Assembly: GCA_016928915.1 (NCBI GenBank)
Contig: JAFGJT010000004.1
Span: 1-63,254 of the forward strand
Length of the DNA stretch: 63,254 nt
DNA from: Candidatus Peregrinibacteria bacterium
GTDB lineage: Bacteria > Patescibacteriota > Gracilibacteria > UBA1369 > PNNO01
Reading direction: 5' to 3'
Part shown: one piece after another, positions 48,182 to 56,895 of the stretch
How the letters are laid out: the number at the start of each line of letters is the position of its first letter
Position numbering within the stretch: the first letter of the stretch is position 1
Program-made: the position numbers and the translations under genes
Notes under the pieces: generated by a model
Database searches by the model: none
Seen by the model: the letters and a program-made list of their open reading frames with translations, nothing else
What the model was told of the DNA's origin: nothing

Positions 48182-49494
48182 TTTCTAAAAATTAAAATTT
48201 TATTGGATATGCATATTTGATCCCCTTCACATGCTCCTTTTTTGACCAGAGCTTTTTGAATGCCTGATTTTTCCAGATAAGTATATATTCTTTCAACGGC
48301 CTCGTCATTTGAAAAGTTAGTCATTTGCGCAATTTTTTCCACTCCCCTACCTTTCACAACAAAAATTTTTTCTTTTTTTGATTTTAGCATGCTGATTTCA
48401 TATCTTTTCCCGGATAGTTTTAAATGAGGCTTAAAAATTTTCAAAGGTGCTGATTTTTTTGTTTTAATTGACGGCTCTTTTTCTTTTATTTGGTTAAGAA
48501 TTTTAAAGGTCTGCATAATCAGTTCCGGAATTCCGGCTCCGGTAACTGCAGAAATTAAAAATGTTTTTATTGATTTAAGGTGTTTTTTTAAATCTTTTTT
48601 AAAAAGTTCGGCAAGTTCGGGATCAAGTGTGTCTATTTTGTTTAAAGCCACTATTTGAGGTTTTTTTGTAATATCCGGATCATATTTTTTTAGTTCGGTA
48701 AGAATTGTTTTATATGTTTTATAAAGTTCATTTTCATTAATATCAATAATGTGAATTAAAGCTTTTGTTCTGACGATATGTTTTAAAAATTCGTGCCCAA
48801 GACCTTTGCCTTTGTGGGCACCTTCGATGAGTCCAGGGATATCAGCAACAACAAAAGAATCGTGAATATTGGATTTTGTAACTTTTCCAATATCGGTTAT
48901 ACCGAGGTTAGGAATTAAAGTAGTAAAAGGGTATGGGGCAATTTTTGGTTTAGCGTTGGAAATTCGTGAAAGCAGAGTTGATTTACCGGCAGAAGGCAGC
49001 CCTATAATCCCTATATCTGCAATCAATTTTAATTCCAATATCACTTCGGTTTCCTCTCCCGGCTCTCCTATTTCAGCAAATTTTGGCGCCTGAAAAACAC
49101 TGGTGGCAAAATGCGCGTTTCCCCGACCGCCCTGTCCACCCTTAACAACAACATAGTCTTTATAGTTTTCATCCAGATCTTCATAAACATCAAGGGTTTT
49201 TGGTTTTAAGATAAGGGTTCCTACAGGCACTTCGAGTATAAGATCTTCCCCGCTTACACCGGCTTTATTTTGCCCTTGCCCGTTTCGGCCGTCAGCAGCT
49301 TTATACATTTTTCTTGTGCGGAAGTCGGATAGCGTTGTTATATTTTCATTGGCCCGGATTATAATACTGCCCCCTCTGCCGCCGTCCCCGCCGTCAGGAC
49401 CGCCATATGGTACGTATTTTTCTCTGCGAAAACTTACGCAGCCGTTGCCTCCGTTTCCTGCAATGAATTTTACTTTAGCGCTGTCGCAAAACAT
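48178..49494 (-). CDS. obgE: Obg/CgtA GTPase with OCT domain
   Basis: 438 residues in three parts: the Gly-rich Obg fold (about 1-158, 'GGNGGNGCVSFRREKYVPYGGPDGGDGG'), the G domain (GLPSAGKST, 'DIPGLIEGAHKGKGLGHEFLKHI', NKID) and a C-terminal OCT domain (about 350-438, 'KRYEISMLKSKKEKIFVVKGRGVEKIAQMTNFSNDEAVERI'). Obg supports 50S assembly and stress responses. OCT-carrying Obg is typical of Firmicutes-like lineages. It is the first gene of obgE-pth-rplU. Confidence 0.97.
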   Translation of the reverse strand: MFCDSAKVKFIAGNGGNGCVSFRREKYVPYGGPDGGDGGRGGSIIIRANENITTLSDFRTRKMYKAADGRNGQGQNKAGVSGEDLILEVPVGTLILKPKTLDVYEDLDENYKDYVVVKGGQGGRGNAHFATSVFQAPKFAEIGEPGEETEVILELKLIADIGIIGLPSAGKSTLLSRISNAKPKIAPYPFTTLIPNLGITDIGKVTKSNIHDSFVVADIPGLIEGAHKGKGLGHEFLKHIVRTKALIHIIDINENELYKTYKTILTELKKYDPDITKKPQIVALNKIDTLDPELAELFKKDLKKHLKSIKTFLISAVTGAGIPELIMQTFKILNQIKEKEPSIKTKKSAPLKIFKPHLKLSGKRYEISMLKSKKEKIFVVKGRGVEKIAQMTNFSNDEAVERIYTYLEKSGIQKALVKKGACEGDQICISNKILIFRK

Positions 49495-49570
49495 AAATTT
49501 AATAATATCTTCTGGTTTCTTGTTGAATTCTATCAGAAATTGGTTATATTAGTAAGGCTAAATGATACCA

Positions 49571-49657
49571 GCCGAAGTGGCGGAATTGGTAGACGCGCAC
49601 GACTCAAAATCGTGTGATCTTACGGTCATGAGGGTTCGATTCCCTCCTTCGGCACCA
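49571..49657 (+). tRNA. tRNA-Leu (anticodon CAA)
   Basis: 87 nt, class II with long variable arm. Acceptor gccgaag/cttcggc, D arm ggcggaattggtagacgc, anticodon stem cacga/tcgtg around loop ctcaaaa, giving CAA (reads TTG). T arm gagggttcgattccctc. CCA is encoded. Confidence 0.97.
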
Positions 49658-49659
49658 TA

Positions 49660-49706
49660 TAGCCCTTTATGGGGCTACAAGCGCCCCCCTGGCTTTTAAG
49701 GGGCGC
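49660..49706. terminator. Two stacked hairpins after tRNA-Leu(CAA)
   Basis: tagccc-gggcta (49660-49677) and gcgcccc-ggggcgc (49681-49706) follow the tRNA and precede the convergent uvrC stop at 49735. Neither has a clear T-run on either strand, so termination is likely but not certain. The second is GC-rich like other mini-palindromes here. Confidence 0.5.
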
Positions 49707-49734
49707 AATCTTGTCGATTTAATACTTAAATTTC

Positions 49735-51717
49735 TTATTGAATCAAGCCTTTTTCCCTTAATTTTTGATGGTAAGCGATCGCAAATCTGTGGGCTTCATC
49801 CCGTATCTGCTGAAGTAAATATAAAGCCTCTGAATTTTTAGGAATGTCTATGGGAAAAGATTTTTCGGGTATATAAACTTCCTCGTTCTTTTTTGCCAGG
49901 CTTATCATCGGGATATTCATTTTAAATTCTTTCGCAATTTTTAAGCCCTGAGAAAGCTGGCCTTTACCTCCGTCAAATACAATTAAATCGGGTATTTTTC
50001 TGAATTCGTTTTCCTCAAAATACTTTTTTTTGTTAAACAGCAGACATTGCTCCCCTCTTTTTAATTGAATCCCGCCCGGAATTTTTTTTATCTCCTGAAA
50101 TCCGCACGCCTCAAAATCACTAATTAAATTTTTTTTAACCGAAACATAAACCCTGTTTTTAGGGGCTTTATCGATTATACCGAAAGCAAGCTCTTTTATT
50201 TTAATATCTTTGGAAGGTTTTATCTCATTATAAAAGCAAAAATCATCAAACATTTGTTTTTTTGCATAATTTTTTATTTTGATGCTGCTTTTGCTCTCTG
50301 AAAGGTACAAAAGTCTCCTTTTGATTACTTCAAGCATTGCGGCAAAATCATCTGGTTTTCCCTCCTTAACGGTCCTTATTTTAAATCTTCTGTATTTTTT
50401 ATTTTCAGGTATTCCGTTTTCAAATACAGCCATTGATGCAACCTGATTTGTGCCTGAAATATGTGAAATGTCGTAACATTCAATTCTTTTTGGAATCGAT
50501 GAAAGAGACAGAATATTTTTTAATTCTTCCAGAGCTTTTTTTCTTTTGTTTTCATCGCCCTGCCAGCGCGCTCTGCTTGTATCGGCGAAAATTTTTGCGT
50601 TTTTTAATGCAAGTTCCAAAAGTTTGTTTTTATCGCCTTTTTGGGCTGCGATTAATTCAACTTTTCGCCCTTTTAATACTTTTAGCCATTCTTCGAACGG
50701 ATTTTTGCCTTCAATTTCATGAGGGATAATAATTTTTTTGGGAATATCGGTTGAGTTTTCATAATACTGATTTAAAAACGATTCAAGGATTTCCGAATCT
50801 TCGGAAGTTGTTTCCCCGGAGTCATCCATTTTGAAAATAAAATTTTCCTGATCAATCAGTTTTCCGTCTCTTATAATAAACAAAGTGAAATATATTCTGC
50901 CCAGCTGATAAACATAATTTATTATATCCATTTCTTCACCTGTTGGTGCCGAAATTATTTGTTTTTCAAGGATTTCGTTTATTGCGTGAAGTTTATCGCG
51001 TAAAGCTGCGGCTTTTTCAAAATTCTTTTCACCGGCCGCTTCATTCATCGGTTTAACAAGGGATTCAATTATTTTATCACCTTTTCCTTTAAAAAAATTA
51101 ATGATTTGCTTAATCATTTCAGCATATTCACCCTTTGTGCAAGCACATACACAGGGACCGATACATCTTTTTATGTGAAAATCGAGGCACGGATATTTCA
51201 TTGTTTTTTTTGTGACAATCACTTTTCCCGGACCTTCGTATTTCAAAAATAAATTGCAGTGCCTGTACGGAAAAATCTTTTTTAAAACATCCAGGGTTTT
51301 TTTAAGTTTGCCCGAGGCTGTCTTGGGTCCAAAATACAGAGCTCCGTCGTTTAACACATTTCTAACTATCAGGACCCGCGGAAAATCTTCGTTTTGCGTA
51401 ATTTTTAAGTAAACATAGTTTTTATCATCCTTCATTAAAATATTATATTTCGGACGGTTTTCTTTAATAAGATTGGTTTCAAGAATAAGAGCTTCAAGCT
51501 CCGAACCTACAACCGTATATTCAATATCTTCTATTTGTGAAACAAGTTTTTGAATTCTTTGGCTCAATTTATGTGTTTTTTGGAAATAACTTTTAACTCT
51601 ATGCGCAAGATTTATGGCTTTTCCTACATATAGAAGGTTGTTTTCTCCATTATAAAATCTGTAAACACCGGGTTTGCGAGGCAGGTTTTTTAATATGTTT
51701 TGAATTTTTTGGTTCAT
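49735..51717 (-). CDS. uvrC: UvrC excinuclease subunit, with insert and without C-terminal HhH
   Basis: 660 residues. N-terminal GIY-YIG-type nuclease ('PRKPGVYRFYNGENNLLYVGKAINLAHRVKSYF'), Cys-rich block ('CLDFHIKRCIGPCVCACTKGEY'), UVR motif, and the RNase H-like nuclease ('ECYDISHISGTNQVASMAVFENG', 'DGGKGQLSQGLKIA'). An insert of about 90 residues (about 480-572) separates the two RNase H strands. The protein ends right after 'RDEAHRFAIAYHQKLR', where the tandem helix-hairpin-helix domain normally begins. The HhH loss is a real deviation from E. coli UvrC. It performs dual incision in nucleotide excision repair with UvrAB. Confidence 0.95.
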   Translation of the reverse strand: MNQKIQNILKNLPRKPGVYRFYNGENNLLYVGKAINLAHRVKSYFQKTHKLSQRIQKLVSQIEDIEYTVVGSELEALILETNLIKENRPKYNILMKDDKNYVYLKITQNEDFPRVLIVRNVLNDGALYFGPKTASGKLKKTLDVLKKIFPYRHCNLFLKYEGPGKVIVTKKTMKYPCLDFHIKRCIGPCVCACTKGEYAEMIKQIINFFKGKGDKIIESLVKPMNEAAGEKNFEKAAALRDKLHAINEILEKQIISAPTGEEMDIINYVYQLGRIYFTLFIIRDGKLIDQENFIFKMDDSGETTSEDSEILESFLNQYYENSTDIPKKIIIPHEIEGKNPFEEWLKVLKGRKVELIAAQKGDKNKLLELALKNAKIFADTSRARWQGDENKRKKALEELKNILSLSSIPKRIECYDISHISGTNQVASMAVFENGIPENKKYRRFKIRTVKEGKPDDFAAMLEVIKRRLLYLSESKSSIKIKNYAKKQMFDDFCFYNEIKPSKDIKIKELAFGIIDKAPKNRVYVSVKKNLISDFEACGFQEIKKIPGGIQLKRGEQCLLFNKKKYFEENEFRKIPDLIVFDGGKGQLSQGLKIAKEFKMNIPMISLAKKNEEVYIPEKSFPIDIPKNSEALYLLQQIRDEAHRFAIAYHQKLREKGLIQ

Positions 51718-51749
51718 TATGTTGCTTTAATCATATACGATTATATCAT

Positions 51750-51786
51750 AAAAAAGCCCCGCCTGAGCAGTCAGGCAGGGCTTTTG
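51750..51786 (-). terminator. Terminator of the SLH surface-protein gene
   Basis: On the minus strand agccctgcctgac pairs with gtcaggcgggct around a short loop, followed by ttttttat. It sits about 15 nt after the stop. The palindrome also terminates in T-rich sequence on the other strand, so it may be bidirectional. Confidence 0.88.
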
Positions 51787-51800
51787 ATTCAGAATTCAAA

Positions 51801-53900
51801 TTACATAAATCCGCCATTGTGGAATCTATAGAAAAGTTCAGCAACATCTCCTCTTTTCATTCCTTGATCCGGGTAAAATTTGCCGTCCGCGGAAGCATCA
51901 ACCAGTGCGTTATTTTTGGAGAACTGTACATAAATTATGTACCAAGCATCCAAAGGAGTATCAGGGTAAGGCATAGTTGTTACCGTTACACCTGATAAAT
52001 CTTCTCCTGATGCCACTAAAACTATTTTTAACATTTCAACGCGGTTCACCTGCTGGCCGGGTCTAAAAAGACCGTCCGCATAACCAACAACAATTCCCGC
52101 ATCTTTTGCTGTTCTTACGTACGGGACATACCATGCTCCTATAGTAATATCAGGAAATCCAAGATTGGTTCCGTTATCGGGCAGTATAGTATAATTAAAT
52201 GCTTCGGTGGCGACTTTGGTTGTTTCAGCCCTGTTGATTATTGTGTATGGCTGAAATGTTCCATCCGGATAACCTTCAAATATACCTTCATTTTTTACGT
52301 AAGTGATTGCCGGGCATAAAGGATCATTGAAAGCGACATCAGTGAATCCGGCGCAAAGATTTCCGGATACTCCGTATTCAATTGAAACATTGCCTGATTT
52401 TTCATTCATTCCTTCGCTGTTTTGAGCCGTGATTTTATATGTGTAAGTTTTCACAGGCATTGTTTCGCCTCCCGTATTTTTTCCGTCCCATACCACATTG
52501 TGGGTGCCGGAACTTTTAACTTCGTTTATTAGTTGTTTAACGATGTCAGAACCATCGTAAATTGCAACTATCACATTGCTTCGTACATTCAAATTAAACG
52601 ATATGGTTGTTGTGTCGTTATTGCCGTCATCATTTGGAGAAAAAATGTTCGGGCTGGCCGTGTTTGCAGAAACAACAGGAGCGGCTGCTGTGTCTCCGTC
52701 TGCTTCATGAGCTCCGGGATCGCTTGCATACACAGCATCATTATTGCCGTCCTTTTTTCTTGCAGATCCGAAATAGTCTTTTAACACTTCAGCAAGTTCG
52801 GTTCCTTCATCAATGCAGGTTGAATTTGCACCGAGTTTATAGTCTCCTGTATTTGTTGAATTGACATTATTCAATTTTGGATCACAGCTAAGTTCGTTTA
52901 CAGCTTGGGTATGGGTTGTTGTATTGCTGAAATAAGCATTAAAATCATATTCCGCGGTTGTTGTTCCAACATCAAGTTCTTTGCCTGAATTATAAGCAAT
53001 TAGATTGTTTTTTATAATTACACCGGTTGCTCCGCTCGCTACAGTGATGCCATTTTTATTATTTACAACTGTGTTGTTATAAGCTTTTGTTCCGCTCTTT
53101 AAATACAGACCGCTTCCGAATTCAATTTTGGAGATAATATTATTATAAACTAATGAATTTTGAGCGTTAATTCCTCCCTGAAATCCGCCCATATTATCAT
53201 AGAGGAAATTATTATAAATTTTTGAGGTTGAGGGAGTTCCTTCAACAAAGATTGTTGCACCAACGGAATCATTATTGTTTAAATAATTGCCGTTAACATG
53301 AACAGCATCTCCTGATTCAAAATTCCCATAGATTGCGGCTAAAGTTGAAACTGTATCGGCTATTTCAACCCCTTCAATTATCACAGTATGATCGTCAACA
53401 CCTGTAAGATCTAGATATATAACTGCATCACCACTTGTCTGGCTGTGAATTTTAAGCCCGGACAAAGTAAAACTACGATTTAAAACATCAAAGGTTGTAT
53501 TAGCGCTACCGCGAATCTGCGTTAAATGATTCTCCGGATCCCTGCTGGCAAAATTATTGTAATAACCTCCATAGAAATAAAGGTTTCTACTGGTTACAGA
53601 TAGGGGAAAAGTTTCGTTTTGGCAGGTGCCTTCTGATATTAAGACCTGATAAGTTGTTTCTGATCCTGCATTTGCTAAAGAAATTGCTTTTGTTATTGTT
53701 TTTACGGCTTGAGCAGCTGTTGTACCGTCATTTGTATCGTTTCCTCCGGAACAATTGACGTAAATCGGATTAAAGACCAGCGGAATTGCCGGAATTAACG
53801 GTTCGAACGGAATGAGAATCAAGGCTTGTGCAGGCAAAATACTTGTGAACATAAATGTAAGCCCTGCAATAATGCTTACAATCAGTTTTTTAGTTTTCAT
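51801..53900 (-). CDS. Surface protein: beta-helix, FlgD-like Ig domain and three SLH domains
   Basis: About 699 residues from ATG 53900. The in-frame upstream ATG at 54038 would add 46 residues that do not resemble a signal and would overlap the divergent promoter. Signal peptide (KLIVSIIAGLTFMFTSILPAQA) comes first, then a right-handed parallel beta-helix (about 45-390, repeated Asn-rich 'NN.i..n' rungs). An Ig/FlgD-like domain follows (about 415-510, 'SPNDDGNND' start and 'VVWDGKNTGGE'). Three SLH modules come last (about 517-699, 'GYPDGTFQPYTIINRAE', 'GYADGLFRPGQQVNRVE', 'DGKFYPDQGMKRG'). SLH modules anchor proteins to cell-wall polymers, implying a wall or S-layer. No Shine-Dalgarno sequence is seen. 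Confidence 0.9.
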   Translation of the reverse strand: MKTKKLIVSIIAGLTFMFTSILPAQALILIPFEPLIPAIPLVFNPIYVNCSGGNDTNDGTTAAQAVKTITKAISLANAGSETTYQVLISEGTCQNETFPLSVTSRNLYFYGGYYNNFASRDPENHLTQIRGSANTTFDVLNRSFTLSGLKIHSQTSGDAVIYLDLTGVDDHTVIIEGVEIADTVSTLAAIYGNFESGDAVHVNGNYLNNNDSVGATIFVEGTPSTSKIYNNFLYDNMGGFQGGINAQNSLVYNNIISKIEFGSGLYLKSGTKAYNNTVVNNKNGITVASGATGVIIKNNLIAYNSGKELDVGTTTAEYDFNAYFSNTTTHTQAVNELSCDPKLNNVNSTNTGDYKLGANSTCIDEGTELAEVLKDYFGSARKKDGNNDAVYASDPGAHEADGDTAAAPVVSANTASPNIFSPNDDGNNDTTTISFNLNVRSNVIVAIYDGSDIVKQLINEVKSSGTHNVVWDGKNTGGETMPVKTYTYKITAQNSEGMNEKSGNVSIEYGVSGNLCAGFTDVAFNDPLCPAITYVKNEGIFEGYPDGTFQPYTIINRAETTKVATEAFNYTILPDNGTNLGFPDITIGAWYVPYVRTAKDAGIVVGYADGLFRPGQQVNRVEMLKIVLVASGEDLSGVTVTTMPYPDTPLDAWYIIYVQFSKNNALVDASADGKFYPDQGMKRGDVAELFYRFHNGGFM

Positions 53901-54006
53901 GTTATTGTGGTTAAACAACTTAATGATTATATAATTAAATTTGATATAACACAATTTATAACGAAATATTTTCAAATTTTTTACAAAATTAATAATTTCG
54001 CACCTA

Positions 54007-54034
54007 TTGTAAAATTTTAAATTTAATGTATAAT
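54007..54034 (+). promoter_or_regulatory. Promoter of the nucleotidyltransferase-like gene
   Basis: TTGTAA (54007-54012) and a perfect TATAAT (54029-54034) have a 16-nt spacer. The predicted start near 54041 rules out the in-frame ATG at 54026 and supports ATG 54056. Confidence 0.6.
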
Positions 54035-54055
54035 TCATGCGAATTAATATTTTTG

Positions 54056-55096
54056 ATGTTAGATCAGGAAATATTAAAAAAACGCATGTCTTTCATTAAA
54101 ACAATATGTTTTTTTGACTGTTTTGATTTTGCTTTAACAAACGAGGAAATCTGTGAGTATATGCTATATAAAAAGTGGTCTTATGATGAACTTTATAATT
54201 TTATAAACCACGAGGAGTTTGTGATTGAAAACAACTGCCATGTTTATTTAAAAGGCAGATTCTTAACAGTGGATGTAAGGACAGATATGGAACACAGGGC
54301 AAAAAAGCTAATCAGAAAGGCTCAAAAGTTTATCAAATATATGCAGTTGCTGCCATTTATAAGAATGATCGGGATATGCAACAGCCTTGCATTTTATGAT
54401 GCTGATAAAGGAAGCGATATTGATATCTTTATAATAACAGAAAAAAACAGGTTGTTTACAGCCAGGCTGTTTGCTTTTATCTTTACGCAATTTTTGGGCA
54501 TAAGGAGGCATGGTAGAAAAATAAAGGGTAGGTTTTGTTTAAGTTTTTGGGTTTCCAGAGACAATATGAATCTGGAAACTTTAAAACTAAATACTGATGA
54601 TATTTATTTTATTTATTGGATAAGATTGATGCAGCCTATAATAGGCAAAAAGACTTACATGGATTTTCTTAATGAAAATGCGTGGATACATAATTATTTT
54701 GAATATGAGTTTGAGCAAAATAAATTTATACTGCCCGAATCCGGAGTTATAATTAGGCTACAGAAATTGTTTGAGTTTCCGCTGAAAGGAATTATTGGTA
54801 ATTTTATCGAAAATATTATTGGAAAACTGCAAAAACGGCGTTCGGAAAGGAAAGCAAAAAAACTTGAAAGCAGAAGCGGCATTCTTATTACTGACACAAT
54901 ATTAAAATTTCATGATATAGATATGAGGGAGCGATATTCCTTTTTATGGAAGAAAAGAATTAATCAGTTTGAGAAATATTTCATTCCCGGCGTTCGCGGC
55001 TCCGAAAAACAAGGCTTATCGCTGTACCCGAAAATTGATACTGCTTCCGTATTTCATTCTCAAGATAGCGCTTATATGAAAAATGGAGCGCATTAG
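54056..55096 (+). CDS. Nucleotidyltransferase-like protein, function unknown
   Basis: About 346 residues from ATG 54056. The region around residues 108-132 has 'RMIGICNSLAFYDADKGSDIDIFIIT', a pol-beta nucleotidyltransferase pattern (Gly-x-x-x-x-Ser then Asp-x-Asp) with GSDIDIFIIT carrying the metal Asps. The strict GS pair is relaxed to GICNS. The rest is helical and basic with no recognised domain; a helix-turn-helix-like segment may occur near residues 25-55. The last ~38 residues are read across the antisense end of der. Substrate is unknown. Confidence 0.7.
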   Translation: MLDQEILKKRMSFIKTICFFDCFDFALTNEEICEYMLYKKWSYDELYNFINHEEFVIENNCHVYLKGRFLTVDVRTDMEHRAKKLIRKAQKFIKYMQLLPFIRMIGICNSLAFYDADKGSDIDIFIITEKNRLFTARLFAFIFTQFLGIRRHGRKIKGRFCLSFWVSRDNMNLETLKLNTDDIYFIYWIRLMQPIIGKKTYMDFLNENAWIHNYFEYEFEQNKFILPESGVIIRLQKLFEFPLKGIIGNFIENIIGKLQKRRSERKAKKLESRSGILITDTILKFHDIDMRERYSFLWKKRINQFEKYFIPGVRGSEKQGLSLYPKIDTASVFHSQDSAYMKNGAH

Positions 55097-56315
55097 CATC
55101 ATTAACAAAAAAGACAAATTCAGGCGGGTTTGTTCCTGTTTGTGAAACATAAAGAATTTTGGGTCTAATTCTTTTTGTGCCTGAAGGAATGTGTTTTGCT
55201 GTTATTTTCTTTACAAAACCGTTTAATTCTCCAGTTGGAATTCGTTTGTTTCTTTCCAAAATAATCTGTTCCGCCAGCTCGAAAACTTTTGTTATATTTT
55301 GTTTATTTAAAGCTGAAATAAAAACTACCGGAGCCCAGGGCAAGAATGCAAATTTGCTTTTTGCCTTTGCAATAAATTTAAGCTTGTCATCGTTGTCATC
55401 AGCTAAATCGCTTTTGTTAATAACAAGAATTAAACCTTTTTTTGCCTCTAGGATAAATTCAGCTATATGCATGTCCTGTTTCGTTATTCCTTCGGAAAAA
55501 TCGAGCATCAAAAGAGCGATGTCGCTTGCATCCAGCGCATGAAAAACACGCAGGCTTGAGAATTTTTCAATACCCTTTTCTATTCTGCCTCTGCGTCTTA
55601 AACCCGCGGTATCAACAAGAATAATTTTTTTTTCATTATAATTGAGGTGAATATCGAGGCTGTCGCGTGTTGTGCCGGGTATATCAGAAACAATTACCCT
55701 TTTTTCACCAAGAAGAGCGTTGATTAATGAAGATTTGCCCACATTAGGTTTTCCGAGCAGGCATAGTTTAATAACATCACTTTTTTTCTTACCCTCTTTT
55801 ACAGGTTTGAATTTAAGAGCTTTTAATGTTTTGACTGTAGTGTTTTTAAGCTCATCTATTCCGGTGTTGTGTATTGAAGATACTCCCACAGGGTCCCCAA
55901 AACCCAGAGCGTACAGCTCCGGCAGTCTGCCAAAGGATGCATTACTGTCGTATTTATTGGCAATTAAAATTATTTTTTTGTTAGATCTTCTTAATAAGTC
56001 GGAAGCCGCATAATCATCAATTGTTAACTGTTCCGCCGCATTAACTACAAAATAAATCAGATCCGCTTCCTGTACGGCTATTTGCGCCTGAGATTTAATA
56101 TCATTTTCAATATTTTTTTTTGTTTCGGATGAAAGTCCGCCGGTATCTATTAATGTAACCGGGAAGTCATTGATGGATATATTTTGGTAAATTCTGTCGC
56201 GGGTCGTGCCCGCTTCTTTAGAAATTATAGACAAACGTCTGCCTATTAACCTGTTAAATAAGGTTGATTTGCCAACATTAGGTCGTCCCACGATTGCAAT
56301 TATCGGTTTTTCCAT
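54981..56315 (-). CDS. der: Ribosome biogenesis GTPase Der (EngA)
   Basis: 444 residues with two GTPase domains: first G1 GRPNVGKST (10-18) with 'SKEAGTTRDRIYQ' and 'DTGG', second G1 GKPNVGKSS with 'VSDIPGTTRDSLDIHL', then the KH-like C-terminal domain ending in 'HFSYKRYLENEIRKQY.FSGTAISLVFRSR', the usual end. Der is needed for 50S assembly. Its 3' end overlaps the convergent gene by 116 nt. Confidence 0.98.
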   Translation of the reverse strand: MEKPIIAIVGRPNVGKSTLFNRLIGRRLSIISKEAGTTRDRIYQNISINDFPVTLIDTGGLSSETKKNIENDIKSQAQIAVQEADLIYFVVNAAEQLTIDDYAASDLLRRSNKKIILIANKYDSNASFGRLPELYALGFGDPVGVSSIHNTGIDELKNTTVKTLKALKFKPVKEGKKKSDVIKLCLLGKPNVGKSSLINALLGEKRVIVSDIPGTTRDSLDIHLNYNEKKIILVDTAGLRRRGRIEKGIEKFSSLRVFHALDASDIALLMLDFSEGITKQDMHIAEFILEAKKGLILVINKSDLADDNDDKLKFIAKAKSKFAFLPWAPVVFISALNKQNITKVFELAEQIILERNKRIPTGELNGFVKKITAKHIPSGTKRIRPKILYVSQTGTNPPEFVFFVNDANALHFSYKRYLENEIRKQYQFSGTAISLVFRSRERRE

Positions 56316-56369
56316 GGTTTGTTAATTTTGGAGCCAGTCTATTTTAACCTAAAAATTAGTTGATTGCTA

Positions 56370-56378
56370 TGATATAAT
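56370..56378 (+). promoter_or_regulatory. Extended -10 promoter of the pilin gene
   Basis: TGATATAAT (56370-56378) is a perfect extended -10 element. No clear -35 is present, as expected for extended -10 promoters. The predicted start near 56385 is beside a short ATG reading frame of six codons that ends in the ATGA of the pilin start. Confidence 0.55.
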
Positions 56379-56402
56379 ATTAAGGATGAATAATCAAAAA
56401 TC

Positions 56403-56894
56403 ATGAAAAAAACAATATCAGGTCTGATTGTAATTAGTTTTTGTTTTTTAAATTTTTCATTTCAAACCATTTATGCACAGGTAGACCAAAGCGGGCTTGA
56501 ACTCGGCACTTTGCTGCCGCAGCCGAAACAAGAAACTATGTTATGCAAAGACAGACTGGATGACCTTGATGAACTTGCGGATCCGGTAAAAGAATTTAAA
56601 GAATCTTCATCCCAAGATAGAAATGAAATTTTGGCTTGCGGGATACAAACCGGCAGAATCCATTTTTGGATGGTCCCCTATTATGTAGTATATTTGATAC
56701 AGTTTATAATCGGAATTGCAGGCCTTATTGCAGTGCTTTTTCTTGTTTTAGGAGGATATCAATATGTAATTTCCGGCCTTGGGCAGGATAAGGAAAAAGG
56801 CAAAAAAACGATCACAAACGCTTTGATCGGTTTGGTTGTTGTTCTTGTAGCCTGGGTGGTTGTAAACGTGGTCCAGTATGTACTTACGGTCTAA
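56403..56894 (+). CDS. T4SS pilin (VirB2/TrbC-like)
   Basis: 163 residues. A signal peptide (KKTISGLIVISFCFLNFSFQTIYAQ) is followed by a polar mature N-terminus with two Cys, then two hydrophobic helices (about 96-120 and 137-162) joined by a short basic loop 'ISGLGQDKEKGKKTITN'. This is the VirB2/TrbC pilin topology and the pattern 'vlfLvlGGyqYviSglgqdkekGKktI.NALiGLvvvlvaWvvVn' is characteristic of CPR T4SS pilins. It supports a pilus or secretion role with PrgI, TraC-like and the coupling ATPase elsewhere in the window. Confidence 0.85.
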   Translation: MKKTISGLIVISFCFLNFSFQTIYAQVDQSGLELGTLLPQPKQETMLCKDRLDDLDELADPVKEFKESSSQDRNEILACGIQTGRIHFWMVPYYVVYLIQFIIGIAGLIAVLFLVLGGYQYVISGLGQDKEKGKKTITNALIGLVVVLVAWVVVNVVQYVLTV

Positions 56895-56895
56895 A

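Noticed and set aside
54026-54038. Upstream starts for the nucleotidyltransferase-like and SLH genes (overlapping divergent starts)
   Set aside because: They lie on or before the TATAAT box and would add residues unlike either family or a signal peptide; ATG 54056 and ATG 53900 fit better.
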